Shown here piece after piece: positions 25,197-33,414 of a stretch of 64,000 nucleotides of DNA. The translations under genes were made by a program, and so were the position numbers. The notes beneath the pieces are model-generated. The model did not search any database and had not been told where the DNA came from. It saw only the letters and a list, made by a program, of their open reading frames with translations. The stretch's first letter is position 1, and each line of letters starts with the position of its first letter. This DNA comes from Pyrinomonadaceae bacterium (lineage in GTDB: Bacteria; Acidobacteriota; Blastocatellia; Pyrinomonadales; Pyrinomonadaceae), in assembly GCA_017983495.1 (NCBI GenBank), contig JAGOBH010000001.1:124001-188000 (forward strand), given 5' to 3'.

Positions 25197-26159
25197 CTAA
25201 AGAACGCCGCCCGTCCACAAATCTTGCACAAACGCCATCACCAGCAGTATCGCGATCATCGTCTCGAGGTTTAGCCCGAGGCCGGCGGCGGTGTCGGAAA
25301 GATGCCTTTTTACCTCGCCATCGGTCCAGCCGTGCCTCGATTTCAGCTCCTTTTCGACGCCCTTGCGGATGTCCGCCTGAACGCGCGTCAGTTTTCGGCT
25401 CGCCGTAGCTTCGTGGTAGCCAAAGGTCGCGGCGATGTCCTTTAATTTCAGATCGTCAAAATAATACATCTTCAGGATCAACCGATCCTCGGCCTCGAGA
25501 CCGGCGATCGCGGCCGCGAGTGCGGTCGAAACGTCTGCCGTGGCCTGGCCCTCGCTAAAGATCACCTCGGGGTTTTGTCCGTGCGACGCAAAATGATTGT
25601 TATCGTTCCCCGCCGCCTCATTTGCCAGATTTTCAAATTCGCGGTCTTCTTCGATCTGAACAAATTTCGACTGCTTTCTGAACTGATCGACCGCCAGTTG
25701 CGACACGACAGCCCGCAGCCATCCAGCCAGGCTGCCGCGGCCGGAATAGTACGCGAGCTTGCTCTTTTTATTGCCGTCCGCGTCCACCCGCAGCCCGTAA
25801 AGCTCGGCCCAGATGGAACTCGCCAGATCCTCGGCGTCCTCGTTATTTGACGATATCTTGCGGGCCGCCGACTTTACGGTCGAGTCAAAATTTGCGACCA
25901 GATCTTCCCACGCCTTTTCATCACCGCGTTCGCACGCCACGATCAGGCACAGGTCGTCGGCTCGTATCTCCTCGACAAAATCGAGTATCTCGGTATGTGC
26001 CGCTCCAGGCGTATCCCGCAGCAGATATTTTTCGACCGTCGCACAGACGCGTGCCGAAACGTCGGCACCACTTAGCCCGCGCGCATTAACAGCGCGCGAT
26101 ATCAGGTGCTCTATCGCTTCATTGACCGTATTTTTGTGCTTCTCGGCGATCGGGCTCAT
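25197..26159 (-). CDS. Sigma-70-family (ECF-like) RNA polymerase sigma factor with hydrophobic C-terminal tail
   Basis: A 320-residue protein. After an N-terminal extension of about 75 residues, a sigma region 2 (WEDLVANFDSTVKSAARKIS, DAEDLASSIWAEL, SLAGWLRAVVSQLAVDQFRK) and a region 4 helix-turn-helix (EDRLILKMYYFDDLKLKDIA then ATFGYHEATASRKLTRVQAD) are clear. The usual ECF size is near 200 residues, so it is long. The last 25 residues (GLNLETMIAILLVMAFVQDL) are hydrophobic enough for a membrane helix, unusual in a sigma factor. It is followed by an anti-sigma-like gene. The divergent gap toward 26374 has a TTGACA on the plus strand at 26167. Confidence 0.85.
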   Translation of the reverse strand: MSPIAEKHKNTVNEAIEHLISRAVNARGLSGADVSARVCATVEKYLLRDTPGAAHTEILDFVEEIRADDLCLIVACERGDEKAWEDLVANFDSTVKSAARKISSNNEDAEDLASSIWAELYGLRVDADGNKKSKLAYYSGRGSLAGWLRAVVSQLAVDQFRKQSKFVQIEEDREFENLANEAAGNDNNHFASHGQNPEVIFSEGQATADVSTALAAAIAGLEAEDRLILKMYYFDDLKLKDIAATFGYHEATASRKLTRVQADIRKGVEKELKSRHGWTDGEVKRHLSDTAAGLGLNLETMIAILLVMAFVQDLWTGGVL

Positions 26160-26373
26160 TCAAAAGTTGACAAGATTTTAGCACTCTTTTGATGAATGTT
26201 TTAGTGTTTGGAGTTGTTCACCGCGTGTTTCTCGACTTTCTGAAGATATTGAAAGTACACGACTCTGTGGCTTGGGGGGTTAATATGGGGAGGGCGTCAA
26301 TCAAGAAAAGTTCTAGCAAATTTCGCCAAAATGGGTTACCGTTGCATCAAAACACCAATTCCGAGGAATATCG

Positions 26374-27018
26374 ATGAAAATAAAGGTAATATGTCTCTCC
26401 TGTATTTCTGGCGTCCTTATTGCGGGGGGCCTTGCATTTCAGCCCGCTGTTACGAGCACTGGATTCGGTATCAAACCGTCCGCGACACCCAAATCACGTA
26501 AGACGAAGACAAAACCGACAACCTCGGCTGTCCAACCGACGCCTCCGAAACGTTTTAAGGTAGAACTTCCTGAAGAACTTGAAGATGCAGGAGGTGTCCG
26601 AACACGGCGTAACGGTAATCGGGAGAACGTTGGGAGTTCTGCTGGGGTCGTTCCGCAACCCACACCGGGCGGCTCGATTTCCCCGCCACGTTCCAACACC
26701 CCGACACAGCCGGCCAACTCCAATTCAAGTAGCGGATATATCGGTGGCACCGAAGACGGCTCGAGCATTCGCCGCCGCCGGGGAAACTCCAATCGGCAGG
26801 TAAATACGAACCGGGCGGGCGGAACACGAGTCCCGGCGAATACGAATACTGCCACGCCAACGACCACCGGCGGCAACAGACAAAGTGCGATCGGAAACGT
26901 TCCAATGGCTGACGGAGCCTCCGCGAATTCGCCAAGAGCAAATACAAATACCAGTACGGGTGCGAAAAGTTCCGCAGCTCCGATTCGGCAGAAACGCCGA
27001 CCGAAAACGAAACAATAA
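26374..27018 (+). CDS. Secreted low-complexity Asn/Thr/Pro/Arg-rich protein
   Basis: A 214-residue protein with a likely signal peptide (VICLSCISGVLIAGGLAFQP) preceded by GAGGAA at a good distance. The rest is low complexity: PTPPKRFKVELPEE, RRNGNREN, many NTN and TPT runs, and a basic tail (RQKRRPKTKQ). No domain is recognised. It may be disordered and surface-exposed. It is a single gene, convergent with the hydrolase gene after a four-base gap. Confidence 0.6.
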   Translation: MKIKVICLSCISGVLIAGGLAFQPAVTSTGFGIKPSATPKSRKTKTKPTTSAVQPTPPKRFKVELPEELEDAGGVRTRRNGNRENVGSSAGVVPQPTPGGSISPPRSNTPTQPANSNSSSGYIGGTEDGSSIRRRRGNSNRQVNTNRAGGTRVPANTNTATPTTTGGNRQSAIGNVPMADGASANSPRANTNTSTGAKSSAAPIRQKRRPKTKQ

Positions 27019-27021
27019 ATA

Positions 27022-28038
27022 CTATTTAAGGTACCTTCGCAGGAAAGACACGATCTTATACCCGTCGTAATAGACCCACGGTTTTTCGCCTAATGTGTAG
27101 TGGCCGCAGGGGATGGCGGCTTTGCTGTGTTTGATCTTGTGGCGGCGGAGCGCGTTCATCGTGTCGCGTGATAGGTCGACGGGGAAGCTGAGGTCGTAGA
27201 GCGTGTAGATGTAACGCTGCGGACGCGGCGGCAGCTTGGCGAGGCGTTCCATGTATGCCATCGGCGAGATCGGCAGCCAGTATTCGCGCAGCTCGTCGAG
27301 GCCGACGTTGTCCCCGATGCCCTCTTTGACGTGATAGGTCGACAGGCCTTCCCAGACGACGTCGGCGACATAGCCGGAGACGTGGTTAAAAACGGCCGTG
27401 TCGATCTGCATATCGTGCGCAAACGCAAAAAAGCCGACGCAAGAACCGATACTCGTTCCGACGATCCCGACCTTTTCATAACCCTGCTGCTTTAGCCACC
27501 GAACCGCCGAACGCGTATCGACGACCGATTGCCTCAGCGATTGCAGCGTGCGGCCGACATTCGGCGCTACCAGATAGTCGGCGCGTTCAAGCTCGGGCGG
27601 CATACGCTCCTCGTGATACGGCAGCGTCATTCTGAGCGCCGAAAACCCGACGCGGTTGAACACTTTACAGAGGTCGAAGTACGTTCCGGCCTTGGCGTTC
27701 CAGTGGGGCAGCACGAGCACGGCGGCCTTTTTGCTGTTTGATTCGTGAGGGAAATATTTGGCGTAAACCGTATTATTCTCGACCGACGGCGTTTCGATGC
27801 CGCTCGTCCAGGTCAGGTCGTCGCCGTCGAGACGGAAATCGGCGATCTCGGGCGAGCAGAAAAATTCGTCGCTGTGCTCGATGGTGTGTTTGGAATATTC
27901 GCTGAACAGCTCACGCGGATCGCGGCCCGCCGCGTCATCGGTAATATACTCGGTGCCCCAGTCGAACGGATGGACGGTGCGATTGTCTTCGAGAAACGCA
28001 TGGTACCGTTCCCGCTTGTGCATGTAACGTCTGAGCAT
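27022..28038 (-). CDS. Alpha/beta-hydrolase family protein
   Basis: A 338-residue cytoplasmic protein. The strand-loop AAVLVLPHWNAKAG, the nucleophile elbow GTSIGSCVGF (catalytic Ser), and a late CGHYTLGEKPW that can supply the His fit an alpha/beta-hydrolase resembling the ABHD18-type group. The substrate is unknown. The start at 28038 (MLRRYMHKRERYH) is supported by coding up to that point, with an alternative Met five residues later. A strong inverted repeat separates it from bshA. Confidence 0.8.
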   Translation of the reverse strand: MLRRYMHKRERYHAFLEDNRTVHPFDWGTEYITDDAAGRDPRELFSEYSKHTIEHSDEFFCSPEIADFRLDGDDLTWTSGIETPSVENNTVYAKYFPHESNSKKAAVLVLPHWNAKAGTYFDLCKVFNRVGFSALRMTLPYHEERMPPELERADYLVAPNVGRTLQSLRQSVVDTRSAVRWLKQQGYEKVGIVGTSIGSCVGFFAFAHDMQIDTAVFNHVSGYVADVVWEGLSTYHVKEGIGDNVGLDELREYWLPISPMAYMERLAKLPPRPQRYIYTLYDLSFPVDLSRDTMNALRRHKIKHSKAAIPCGHYTLGEKPWVYYDGYKIVSFLRRYLK

Positions 28039-28042
28039 ATTT

Positions 28043-28097
28043 GGAATGCAGGCTGCCCGCCTGCGACTTTCAAACGCAGGCTGGCAGCCTGCGTTCC
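28043..28097. repeat. Near-perfect TGCAGGCTG inverted repeat
   Basis: Arms 28043-28065 and 28075-28097, each 23 bases and beginning or ending GGAATGCAGGCTG / CAGCCTGCGTTCC, match at 21 of 23 positions around a nine-base loop. In RNA it gives a very stable hairpin just after bshA. There is no clear T run after it, so it is better called a dispersed palindromic element than a terminator. Confidence 0.8.
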
Positions 28098-28102
28098 GGC
28101 AA

Positions 28103-29245
28103 TTATACGGCGGCGGCCTTCGCCTTCTGCACGATCTTTTCGTAAAAGGCGATATATTGCGGAATGATGTTTTCCGTCGAGTAACGCGTGACGGCTAGTT
28201 CGCGGCCGCGTTCGCCAAATGAACGTCGTTTTTCTTCGTCAACAAGCAGTTTCAGCGTGTCCGCAGCCATCTTATCGACATCGCCGATCTCGCTCAGATA
28301 GCCGCTTTCGCCGTCATTGACCACCTCGGGAATGCCGCCGATCCGCGTTGCGATGACCGGCACCTCACACGCCTGAGCTTCGAGGGCCGCAAGGCCAAAC
28401 GATTCGAGCTCTGACGGCAGCAGGAAAATATCCGCGACGCCGAGATAATCGGCGATATTCGCCTGTTTTCCGACGAACGAAACGTTGTCGATCACGCCTA
28501 GTTGTTCGGCACGATAGCGAACCGCCGAAAGCTCAGGGCCGTCGCCGACCAGCACGAGCCTCGCGTCCTGTCCCGCCGCACGCACCTTTGCCAGTATCTC
28601 GACGCAATCGAGCGGACGCTTGACCGCACGAAAATTCGACACATGCGTCAGCAGACGTTCGCCGTTTGGCGCTAATTCGGTTCGCAAGTGCGAATCCGGC
28701 AAACGCAGATAGTGTTTCGGGCAAATGAAATTGGGTATGACTTCGATCTCGTCAAAATCAAACGTCTCGATCGTCGCTTGCTTAAGAAACTTCGACACGG
28801 CCGTCACACCGTCCGATTGCTGCAGGCCGTACCGCGTGATCGGCAGATAGCTGCGGTCGGCTCCGACGAGTGTGATATCGGTGCCATGGAGCGTTGTGAT
28901 TACCGGCACGTAGCGTTTTTGTTTGATCGATTCGCGGGCCAGTATAGCCGAGATCGAATGCGGTATGGCGTAATGAACGTGCAGCAGATCGAGCTTTTCC
29001 GCACGGGCCACGGTTGCCATCTTGGTCGCGAGTGCGAGGTCGTACGGCTGATGTTCGAACAACGGATACGACATCATCTCGACCTCGTGAAAATGGATCC
29101 GTTCGTGGCTCTCGGTCAGCCGCATCGGCATGATCGACGAGATAAAATGGACGTTATGTCCGCGTCTCGCCAGCTCGAGCCCAAGCTCTGAGCCGACTAT
29201 GCCGCTCCCGCCGTAAGTTGGATAGACCGTGATCCCTATATTCAT
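28103..29245 (-). CDS. bshA: N-acetyl-alpha-D-glucosaminyl L-malate synthase BshA
   Basis: A GT4-family glycosyltransferase that joins GlcNAc from UDP-GlcNAc to L-malate, the first step of bacillithiol synthesis. The 380-residue protein has the distinctive N-terminus GITVYPTYGGSGIVGSELG, then LHVHYAIPHSISA, TTLHGTDITLVG, SKFLKQATIETF and HVSNFRAVKR, ending in the GT4 E-x7-E region SELESFGLAALEAQACEVP. These match BshA rather than other GT4 enzymes. BshB and BshC are not in the window. If correct, the organism probably makes bacillithiol as its low-molecular-weight thiol. Confidence 0.9.
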   Translation of the reverse strand: MNIGITVYPTYGGSGIVGSELGLELARRGHNVHFISSIMPMRLTESHERIHFHEVEMMSYPLFEHQPYDLALATKMATVARAEKLDLLHVHYAIPHSISAILARESIKQKRYVPVITTLHGTDITLVGADRSYLPITRYGLQQSDGVTAVSKFLKQATIETFDFDEIEVIPNFICPKHYLRLPDSHLRTELAPNGERLLTHVSNFRAVKRPLDCVEILAKVRAAGQDARLVLVGDGPELSAVRYRAEQLGVIDNVSFVGKQANIADYLGVADIFLLPSELESFGLAALEAQACEVPVIATRIGGIPEVVNDGESGYLSEIGDVDKMAADTLKLLVDEEKRRSFGERGRELAVTRYSTENIIPQYIAFYEKIVQKAKAAAV

Positions 29246-29313
29246 CTCTCTCTAGTCTATCGAGTCCTGAGAGACGCGCAAGTCCGTAGAGAATGCGATC
29301 GCGGCCGAAACGT

Positions 29314-30495
29314 CTATCCTCGCCCGGCTTTTCGACGAACAAGGTAAACGACGCCGGTGAAATCGTCAGTCATCAGGAATGAATTGGCGTCGAGTTTCAT
29401 GATGTCACACGGGCGTCCGTGGACGGTGCCGCGCTCGAGAAATCCGGTCATAAAATCCTGCAGCTTCTCGCCCTTTCGCATAATGACGACCTTGTAACCG
29501 TGGCCGATGGCCTTGTTGGTCGAACCGTGGAGCGACACTAGGAACGCGTCCTTGATCGCGGCATCCGCGTCGGCATCGTCAAAATAATCAAAGCCAAGCG
29601 CCGACGAGCGTGCGGGGAAATAGGCATACGGTGCCGTCACGTTCGCACATTGGCCCGGCCGCTTGAATTTCGGATCAGCAAAGATCCTGCCGTTTGACGA
29701 GTGGCAGTACGGCCAGCCGTAATCGGCTCCCTGTTTGAGCGCGTAAAATGTCTCGTCAGGCTTTTGCAGGCCCAGATGGTCCGAGCCCTGATTGGTCGCA
29801 AAGACAAATTTGCCGATCGCACGCAGCCCGACGGCATTGCGCAAACCTCTGGCAAACTCTCTCTGATCAGTCCCATCGGGATTCATCGAGATAATGCTGG
29901 CACGGATCTTCTCCTTTTCGACGCAGGCGTTGCAGCTCGAACCGACCGAAACGTAAAGTTTGCCGTCGGGCGAAAACGAGATCGTTCGCGTCAGGTGCCA
30001 ACCGCCGTATTTGTAACTCAGCCCGTAGTCGGGAAATGTCGCCAGTGTCTGCGGCCGCGTGTCGGTCGGTTTGGTTTCGCCGTGGGTGAATTTGCGCCGT
30101 GTCAGCTTTTCCGTCTCCGCCAGATAGAGCCAGTCCTGGCCGTCGGCGTCGCGGTAAAACTGGACGCTGTTCGGATTATGCAGGTTGGTCATATACGGTA
30201 TGACCTTCGAAAATTTACCTTTCACAGCGTCCCAGCCGTCGAGTATGTAAACCGTGCCGCGTTTATTGTCGGTCAGGTTGTACATGTCGGTGACGAAGAT
30301 GCGGCCGTCCGGAGCCTTGGCGAAAAATCTTACTCGTTTCAGCCCCTCGGCCGCCGGGATTATCTCAAAATCCTCAGCAAGTCTGAGCGTGAAGGTCTTT
30401 CCGCTTTTCAGCGTCACCTTGTTCGGAACCAGCCGCGGCTGTCCGTAAACCGACGCCGTAATTAACAGAGTGGCAAATATAGATAGTATTTTCAT
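29314..30495 (-). CDS. Secreted PQQ-dependent sugar (sorbosone) dehydrogenase-like beta-propeller
   Basis: Starting at the ATG at 30495 (MKILSIFATLLITASVYGQ, a signal peptide) the protein is about 393 residues. It has the soluble glucose/sorbosone-dehydrogenase propeller pattern: VRFFAKAPDGRIFVTDMY, TRTISFSPDGKLYVSVGSS, NPDGTDQREFARGLRNAVGL, TNQGSDHLG and DYGWPYCHS. These segments supply the His, Asp and Arg that bind PQQ and calcium in relatives. The substrate is unknown. An upstream start (30573) would add a non-signal sequence and overlap the ppk2 promoter area, so it was not used. Confidence 0.82.
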   Translation of the reverse strand: MKILSIFATLLITASVYGQPRLVPNKVTLKSGKTFTLRLAEDFEIIPAAEGLKRVRFFAKAPDGRIFVTDMYNLTDNKRGTVYILDGWDAVKGKFSKVIPYMTNLHNPNSVQFYRDADGQDWLYLAETEKLTRRKFTHGETKPTDTRPQTLATFPDYGLSYKYGGWHLTRTISFSPDGKLYVSVGSSCNACVEKEKIRASIISMNPDGTDQREFARGLRNAVGLRAIGKFVFATNQGSDHLGLQKPDETFYALKQGADYGWPYCHSSNGRIFADPKFKRPGQCANVTAPYAYFPARSSALGFDYFDDADADAAIKDAFLVSLHGSTNKAIGHGYKVVIMRKGEKLQDFMTGFLERGTVHGRPCDIMKLDANSFLMTDDFTGVVYLVRRKAGRG

Positions 30496-30535
30496 TTGAT
30501 TCGTGATATTCGTGTTATTAGCGGCAAAAACCATT

Positions 30536-31486
30536 ATGAAACTCGATAAATTACGCGTTCCCGAAGGTTCCAAAGTCGATCTAAAAGATTACCCGACCGA
30601 TTATTCTGGCGAGTATAAAGATAAGAAACAGGCTGTCGCCGATCTTGCAAAAAACATCGAGCGGCTCGCCGAGCTGCAGGACGTGCTGTACGCACAGAAT
30701 GTTCACTCACTTCTGATCATTTTTCAAGCGATGGACGCCGCCGGCAAGGACGGTGCCATCAAACACGTGATGAGCGGACTCAATCCGCAGGGCTGCCACG
30801 TCGTTTCGTTCAAGGCTCCGTCCGCTGAAGAGGTCGATCACGATTTTCTGTGGCGATGCCAGAAATCGCTGCCCGAACGCGGCCGCATCGGCATCTTTAA
30901 CCGTTCGCATTACGAAGAGGTGCTCGTCGTCCGCGTCCATTCCGGCATCCTGCAGCTGCAACAGCTGCCCGACGATATCAAGAGTGATAAGTTCATCTGG
31001 AAAAAGCGTTACAAGCAGATCCGCGATTGGGAACAGCACCTCGTCGAGAACGGCACCCACGTGCTGAAGTTCTTTCTCAACGTTTCAAAGGACGAGCAGA
31101 AAAAACGCTTTCTCGAACGCATCGACATCCCGGATAAGAACTGGAAATTTTCGGCCGGCGACGCCAAGGAACGTGGCTTTTGGTTCGACTATATGAACGC
31201 CTACGAGGATGCGATCGAGGCAACCTCAACCGATCACGCACCGTGGTACATCGTCCCGGCTGATAAGAAATGGTTTACGCGGTTGGCCATTTCGGAGATC
31301 ATCGTCAAAAAGCTCGAGTCGTTAAAAATGCACTATCCGACGGTCGGCCCGGAGCGAATGGCCGAGCTGCATGAAGCCAAAAAGATGCTCGAGGGCGAGA
31401 TCGCCCCGCACCTGTTGATCCAGAAAGATCTGCAGGCGAAGCCGAAAACCGTAAAGAAGCCGAAAGCTAATAAAGCAAAGAAATAG
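30536..31486 (+). CDS. ppk2: Polyphosphate kinase 2 family protein (polyphosphate:nucleotide phosphotransferase)
   Basis: A 316-residue PPK2 enzyme starting at ATG 30536 (MKLDKLRVPEGSKVDLKDYP). It has the Walker A form FQAMDAAGKDGAIKHVMSG (residues about 61-79), the HDFLWRCQKSLPERGRIGIF segment and NRSHYEEVLVVRVH (Walker B region), and the lid-type RFLERIDIPDKNWKFSAGD. PPK2 proteins transfer phosphate between polyphosphate and AMP, ADP, GDP or their triphosphates; class cannot be settled by eye, though the length and N-terminus fit the class III type. The short palindromic AT-rich sequence at its end may terminate both this and the convergent gene. Confidence 0.92.
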   Translation: MKLDKLRVPEGSKVDLKDYPTDYSGEYKDKKQAVADLAKNIERLAELQDVLYAQNVHSLLIIFQAMDAAGKDGAIKHVMSGLNPQGCHVVSFKAPSAEEVDHDFLWRCQKSLPERGRIGIFNRSHYEEVLVVRVHSGILQLQQLPDDIKSDKFIWKKRYKQIRDWEQHLVENGTHVLKFFLNVSKDEQKKRFLERIDIPDKNWKFSAGDAKERGFWFDYMNAYEDAIEATSTDHAPWYIVPADKKWFTRLAISEIIVKKLESLKMHYPTVGPERMAELHEAKKMLEGEIAPHLLIQKDLQAKPKTVKKPKANKAKK

Positions 31487-31492
31487 AAATTT

Positions 31493-32644
31493 CTATTTTT
31501 CAGGAACGAGCCGCATGATCCGGTCGTCGTCCTTCGACGGCGACGCCCGGCCATCGCGGTTTGAGGTCGAAAAGTAGATATAGCCGTCAGGCCCCTCGGC
31601 CATTTCGCGAATGCGGCCGACGGTGCCCTCAAGCAGATTTTCCTGAGACGTGACGGTTCGGCCATTGAGGGTTACCCTGATAATGCGTGCTCCGCGCAGA
31701 CACCCGAAAAAGAAGTTTCCCTTGAACGCCGGAAAGGCGGCACCGTTATAGAACATCCCGCTGCCCGGCGCACACGCCGGACTGTATTCGAGCAGCGGCG
31801 AGACCATGCCGTCGCGTTTCTCGGTGTGGTGGATCTCGGCCCAACCCAGATTCTTGCCGGCTTCGACGATATTCACTTCATCACCACCCGACCCTTTGCC
31901 TTCGAAAAAGCTCGGTCCGTGCTCGGTCTGAAACATCAACCCCGATCCCGGCTGCCACGCCAGGCCCTGCGCATTACGGTGGCCGTAGCTCCAGATCTCC
32001 GGCCGTGCTCCCGCCGTTTTCGAGAATGGGTTGTCCGAAGGCACCGTCCCGTCGTCATTGAGCCGCAGCGTCTTGCCGGCAAGCGAGTCGAGCTTTTGTG
32101 CCAGATTCCAGTCGGTCGAATCACCGGTTGTCACGTAGAGTTTCCCGTCCGGCCCAAACCGGCACCGCATGCCCGCATGATTAGGCGCTCCGGGCACGTC
32201 TTCGATGATCGCCTTCGGCTCGGTAAATTTGCCGCCCGCGTATTTATACCGCATCACCTTAACTCGTTTACCCTCTTTGTTATAGGCGTAGGCGAGGTAG
32301 ATAAAGCCGTTCTTGGCAAAATCCGGGTGGAGCGAGATGTCCATCAGTCCGCTCTCGCTCGACGGTTCGACGTCCGGTACGATGAATACCGGCTCGGGCC
32401 GCAACTTACCGCCCTCGATGATCCGTACGCGTCCGGGCCGCTCGGTAAACAGCAGATCTTTATTCGGCAGCCACGCAAATCCCCACGGCACCTCGAGCCC
32501 CGTCGCCACCGTCTCGACCCGAAACCGCGCGTCCTTAGCCCGCGTCTCGAAAACCTGGCTTTCGGCAACACCGCTCGGAGCCGAGCACCCGGCCGAAAAT
32601 ATGCAGATCGCGAAAAAACTGATAATTGCCGAGAATTGCGTCAT
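31493..32644 (-). CDS. PQQ-dependent sugar dehydrogenase-like lipoprotein
   Basis: A soluble aldose-sugar-dehydrogenase-type propeller of about 383 residues. The ATG at 32644 has GAGGTG upstream and gives a lipoprotein signal (ICIFSAGC lipobox). Motifs: GLEVPWGFAWLPNKDLLFTE, SESGLMDISLHPDFA, GMRCRFGPDGKLYVTTGDS, SYGHRNAQGLAWQPG and TEHGPSFFEG, the order seen in GdhB/YliI-type enzymes and HHIP. Likely a periplasmic, PQQ-dependent oxidation enzyme; the substrate is unknown. It is the second such propeller near ppk2, but the two are not close paralogues. Confidence 0.88.
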   Translation of the reverse strand: MTQFSAIISFFAICIFSAGCSAPSGVAESQVFETRAKDARFRVETVATGLEVPWGFAWLPNKDLLFTERPGRVRIIEGGKLRPEPVFIVPDVEPSSESGLMDISLHPDFAKNGFIYLAYAYNKEGKRVKVMRYKYAGGKFTEPKAIIEDVPGAPNHAGMRCRFGPDGKLYVTTGDSTDWNLAQKLDSLAGKTLRLNDDGTVPSDNPFSKTAGARPEIWSYGHRNAQGLAWQPGSGLMFQTEHGPSFFEGKGSGGDEVNIVEAGKNLGWAEIHHTEKRDGMVSPLLEYSPACAPGSGMFYNGAAFPAFKGNFFFGCLRGARIIRVTLNGRTVTSQENLLEGTVGRIREMAEGPDGYIYFSTSNRDGRASPSKDDDRIMRLVPEK

Positions 32645-32721
32645 ATTCACCTCGCCGTCCACTATTCTTTTACCCTACTATCGACCCGTTTGTCATTAGT
32701 TGCGTCAATAAGAAAGTTAAG

Positions 32722-32748
32722 TTGCACTTCAACAATTGGTGTTATAAT
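32722..32748 (+). promoter_or_regulatory. Candidate promoter of the antitoxin-VapC pair
   Basis: TGTTATAAT (32740-32748) is an extended -10 box with perfect TATAAT; TTGCAC at 32722-32727 lies 15 bases upstream as a weak -35. AGAGGT at about 32757 precedes the ATG at 32769. Confidence 0.6.
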
Positions 32749-32768
32749 TCCGGTTCAGAGGTCGTGAT

Positions 32769-33014
32769 ATGACGAAGACGCTTAGTATAAATGAGGTCCC
32801 AAGCCTTTTGCCCGCGCTCCTTGCACTTGCAAAAGAAGGTGACGAGATAATTATCGAAGAGAACGGCGAACCGGTAGCATCGGTATTGCCGATTTATAAA
32901 ACTACGAAGCCCGCACGGCGTGTGCCGGGTCTCGGACGCGGAACCATTTGGATGAGCGACGATTTCAACGACGAACTCCCCGATGAGTTTTGGGGCTTTG
33001 ATAAAGAACTATGA
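32769..33014 (+). CDS. Phd/YefM-like antitoxin
   Basis: An 81-residue protein with the antitoxin N-terminal pattern SINEVPSLLPALLALAKEGD then EIIIEENGEPVASVLP, the beta strand pair typical of Phd/YefM/VapB DNA-binding antitoxins. The acidic, aromatic C-terminus (DDFNDELPDEFWGFDKEL) is the usual toxin-wrapping part. Its end overlaps the start of the PIN toxin by four bases (ATGA), the normal arrangement. It should repress its own promoter, where TATAAT lies 20 bases upstream of the ATG. Confidence 0.88.
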   Translation: MTKTLSINEVPSLLPALLALAKEGDEIIIEENGEPVASVLPIYKTTKPARRVPGLGRGTIWMSDDFNDELPDEFWGFDKEL

Positions 33015-33397
33015 AGCTTTTGCTCGACACTCACACGTTTATTTGGTGGCGTGACAGCCCTGAGAAACTCTCCTCCACAGCTTACGATGAGATATCGACA
33101 CTTGAAAACAATGTCTATATTAGTACGGTAGTCGTTTGGGAAATTCAAATAAAACGCGCCTTAAGAAAGATCGAGACAAAAGAGTCGTTGGAACATTTGA
33201 TCGAAGTTGAACGAAATGCCAACGGATTTCATTTACTTGCAGTCGATCTCAACCACGCATTAAATATCGAAAACCTAAAACGCATTCATGGCGACCCATT
33301 CGACCGTATGCTGATTTCTCAAGCTATGGTCGAGGATATGACGATCGTGACGGCGGATCGTGCGTTTACCGATTACGACGTTAAGCTTCTGTGGTGA
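33011..33397 (+). CDS. vapC: PIN-domain ribonuclease toxin VapC
   Basis: A 128-residue PIN-domain protein. The magnesium-binding acidic residues are present: D6 in LLDTHTFIWW, E44 in VVWEIQIKR, D98 in HGDPFDRMLI and D116 in VTADRAF. VapC toxins are ribonucleases that cut tRNA or rRNA and are held inactive by the antitoxin encoded just upstream. The start overlaps the antitoxin stop by four bases. Length and motif order are typical. The pair lies beside the ABC-F gene, convergent with it after 17 bases. Confidence 0.9.
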   Translation: MKLLLDTHTFIWWRDSPEKLSSTAYDEISTLENNVYISTVVVWEIQIKRALRKIETKESLEHLIEVERNANGFHLLAVDLNHALNIENLKRIHGDPFDRMLISQAMVEDMTIVTADRAFTDYDVKLLW

Positions 33398-33414
33398 CTC
33401 GGCTCGATTCAATC

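Noticed and set aside
26189-26377. 62-codon open frame between the sigma gene and the low-complexity protein
   Set aside because: No RBS and no recognisable pattern; it overlaps the RBS of the gene at 26374. Probably chance.
31479-31500. AT-rich palindrome at the ppk2 / dehydrogenase junction as a terminator
   Set aside because: The stem is short and AT-rich; it could serve weakly on both strands but is not strong enough to list as a terminator.
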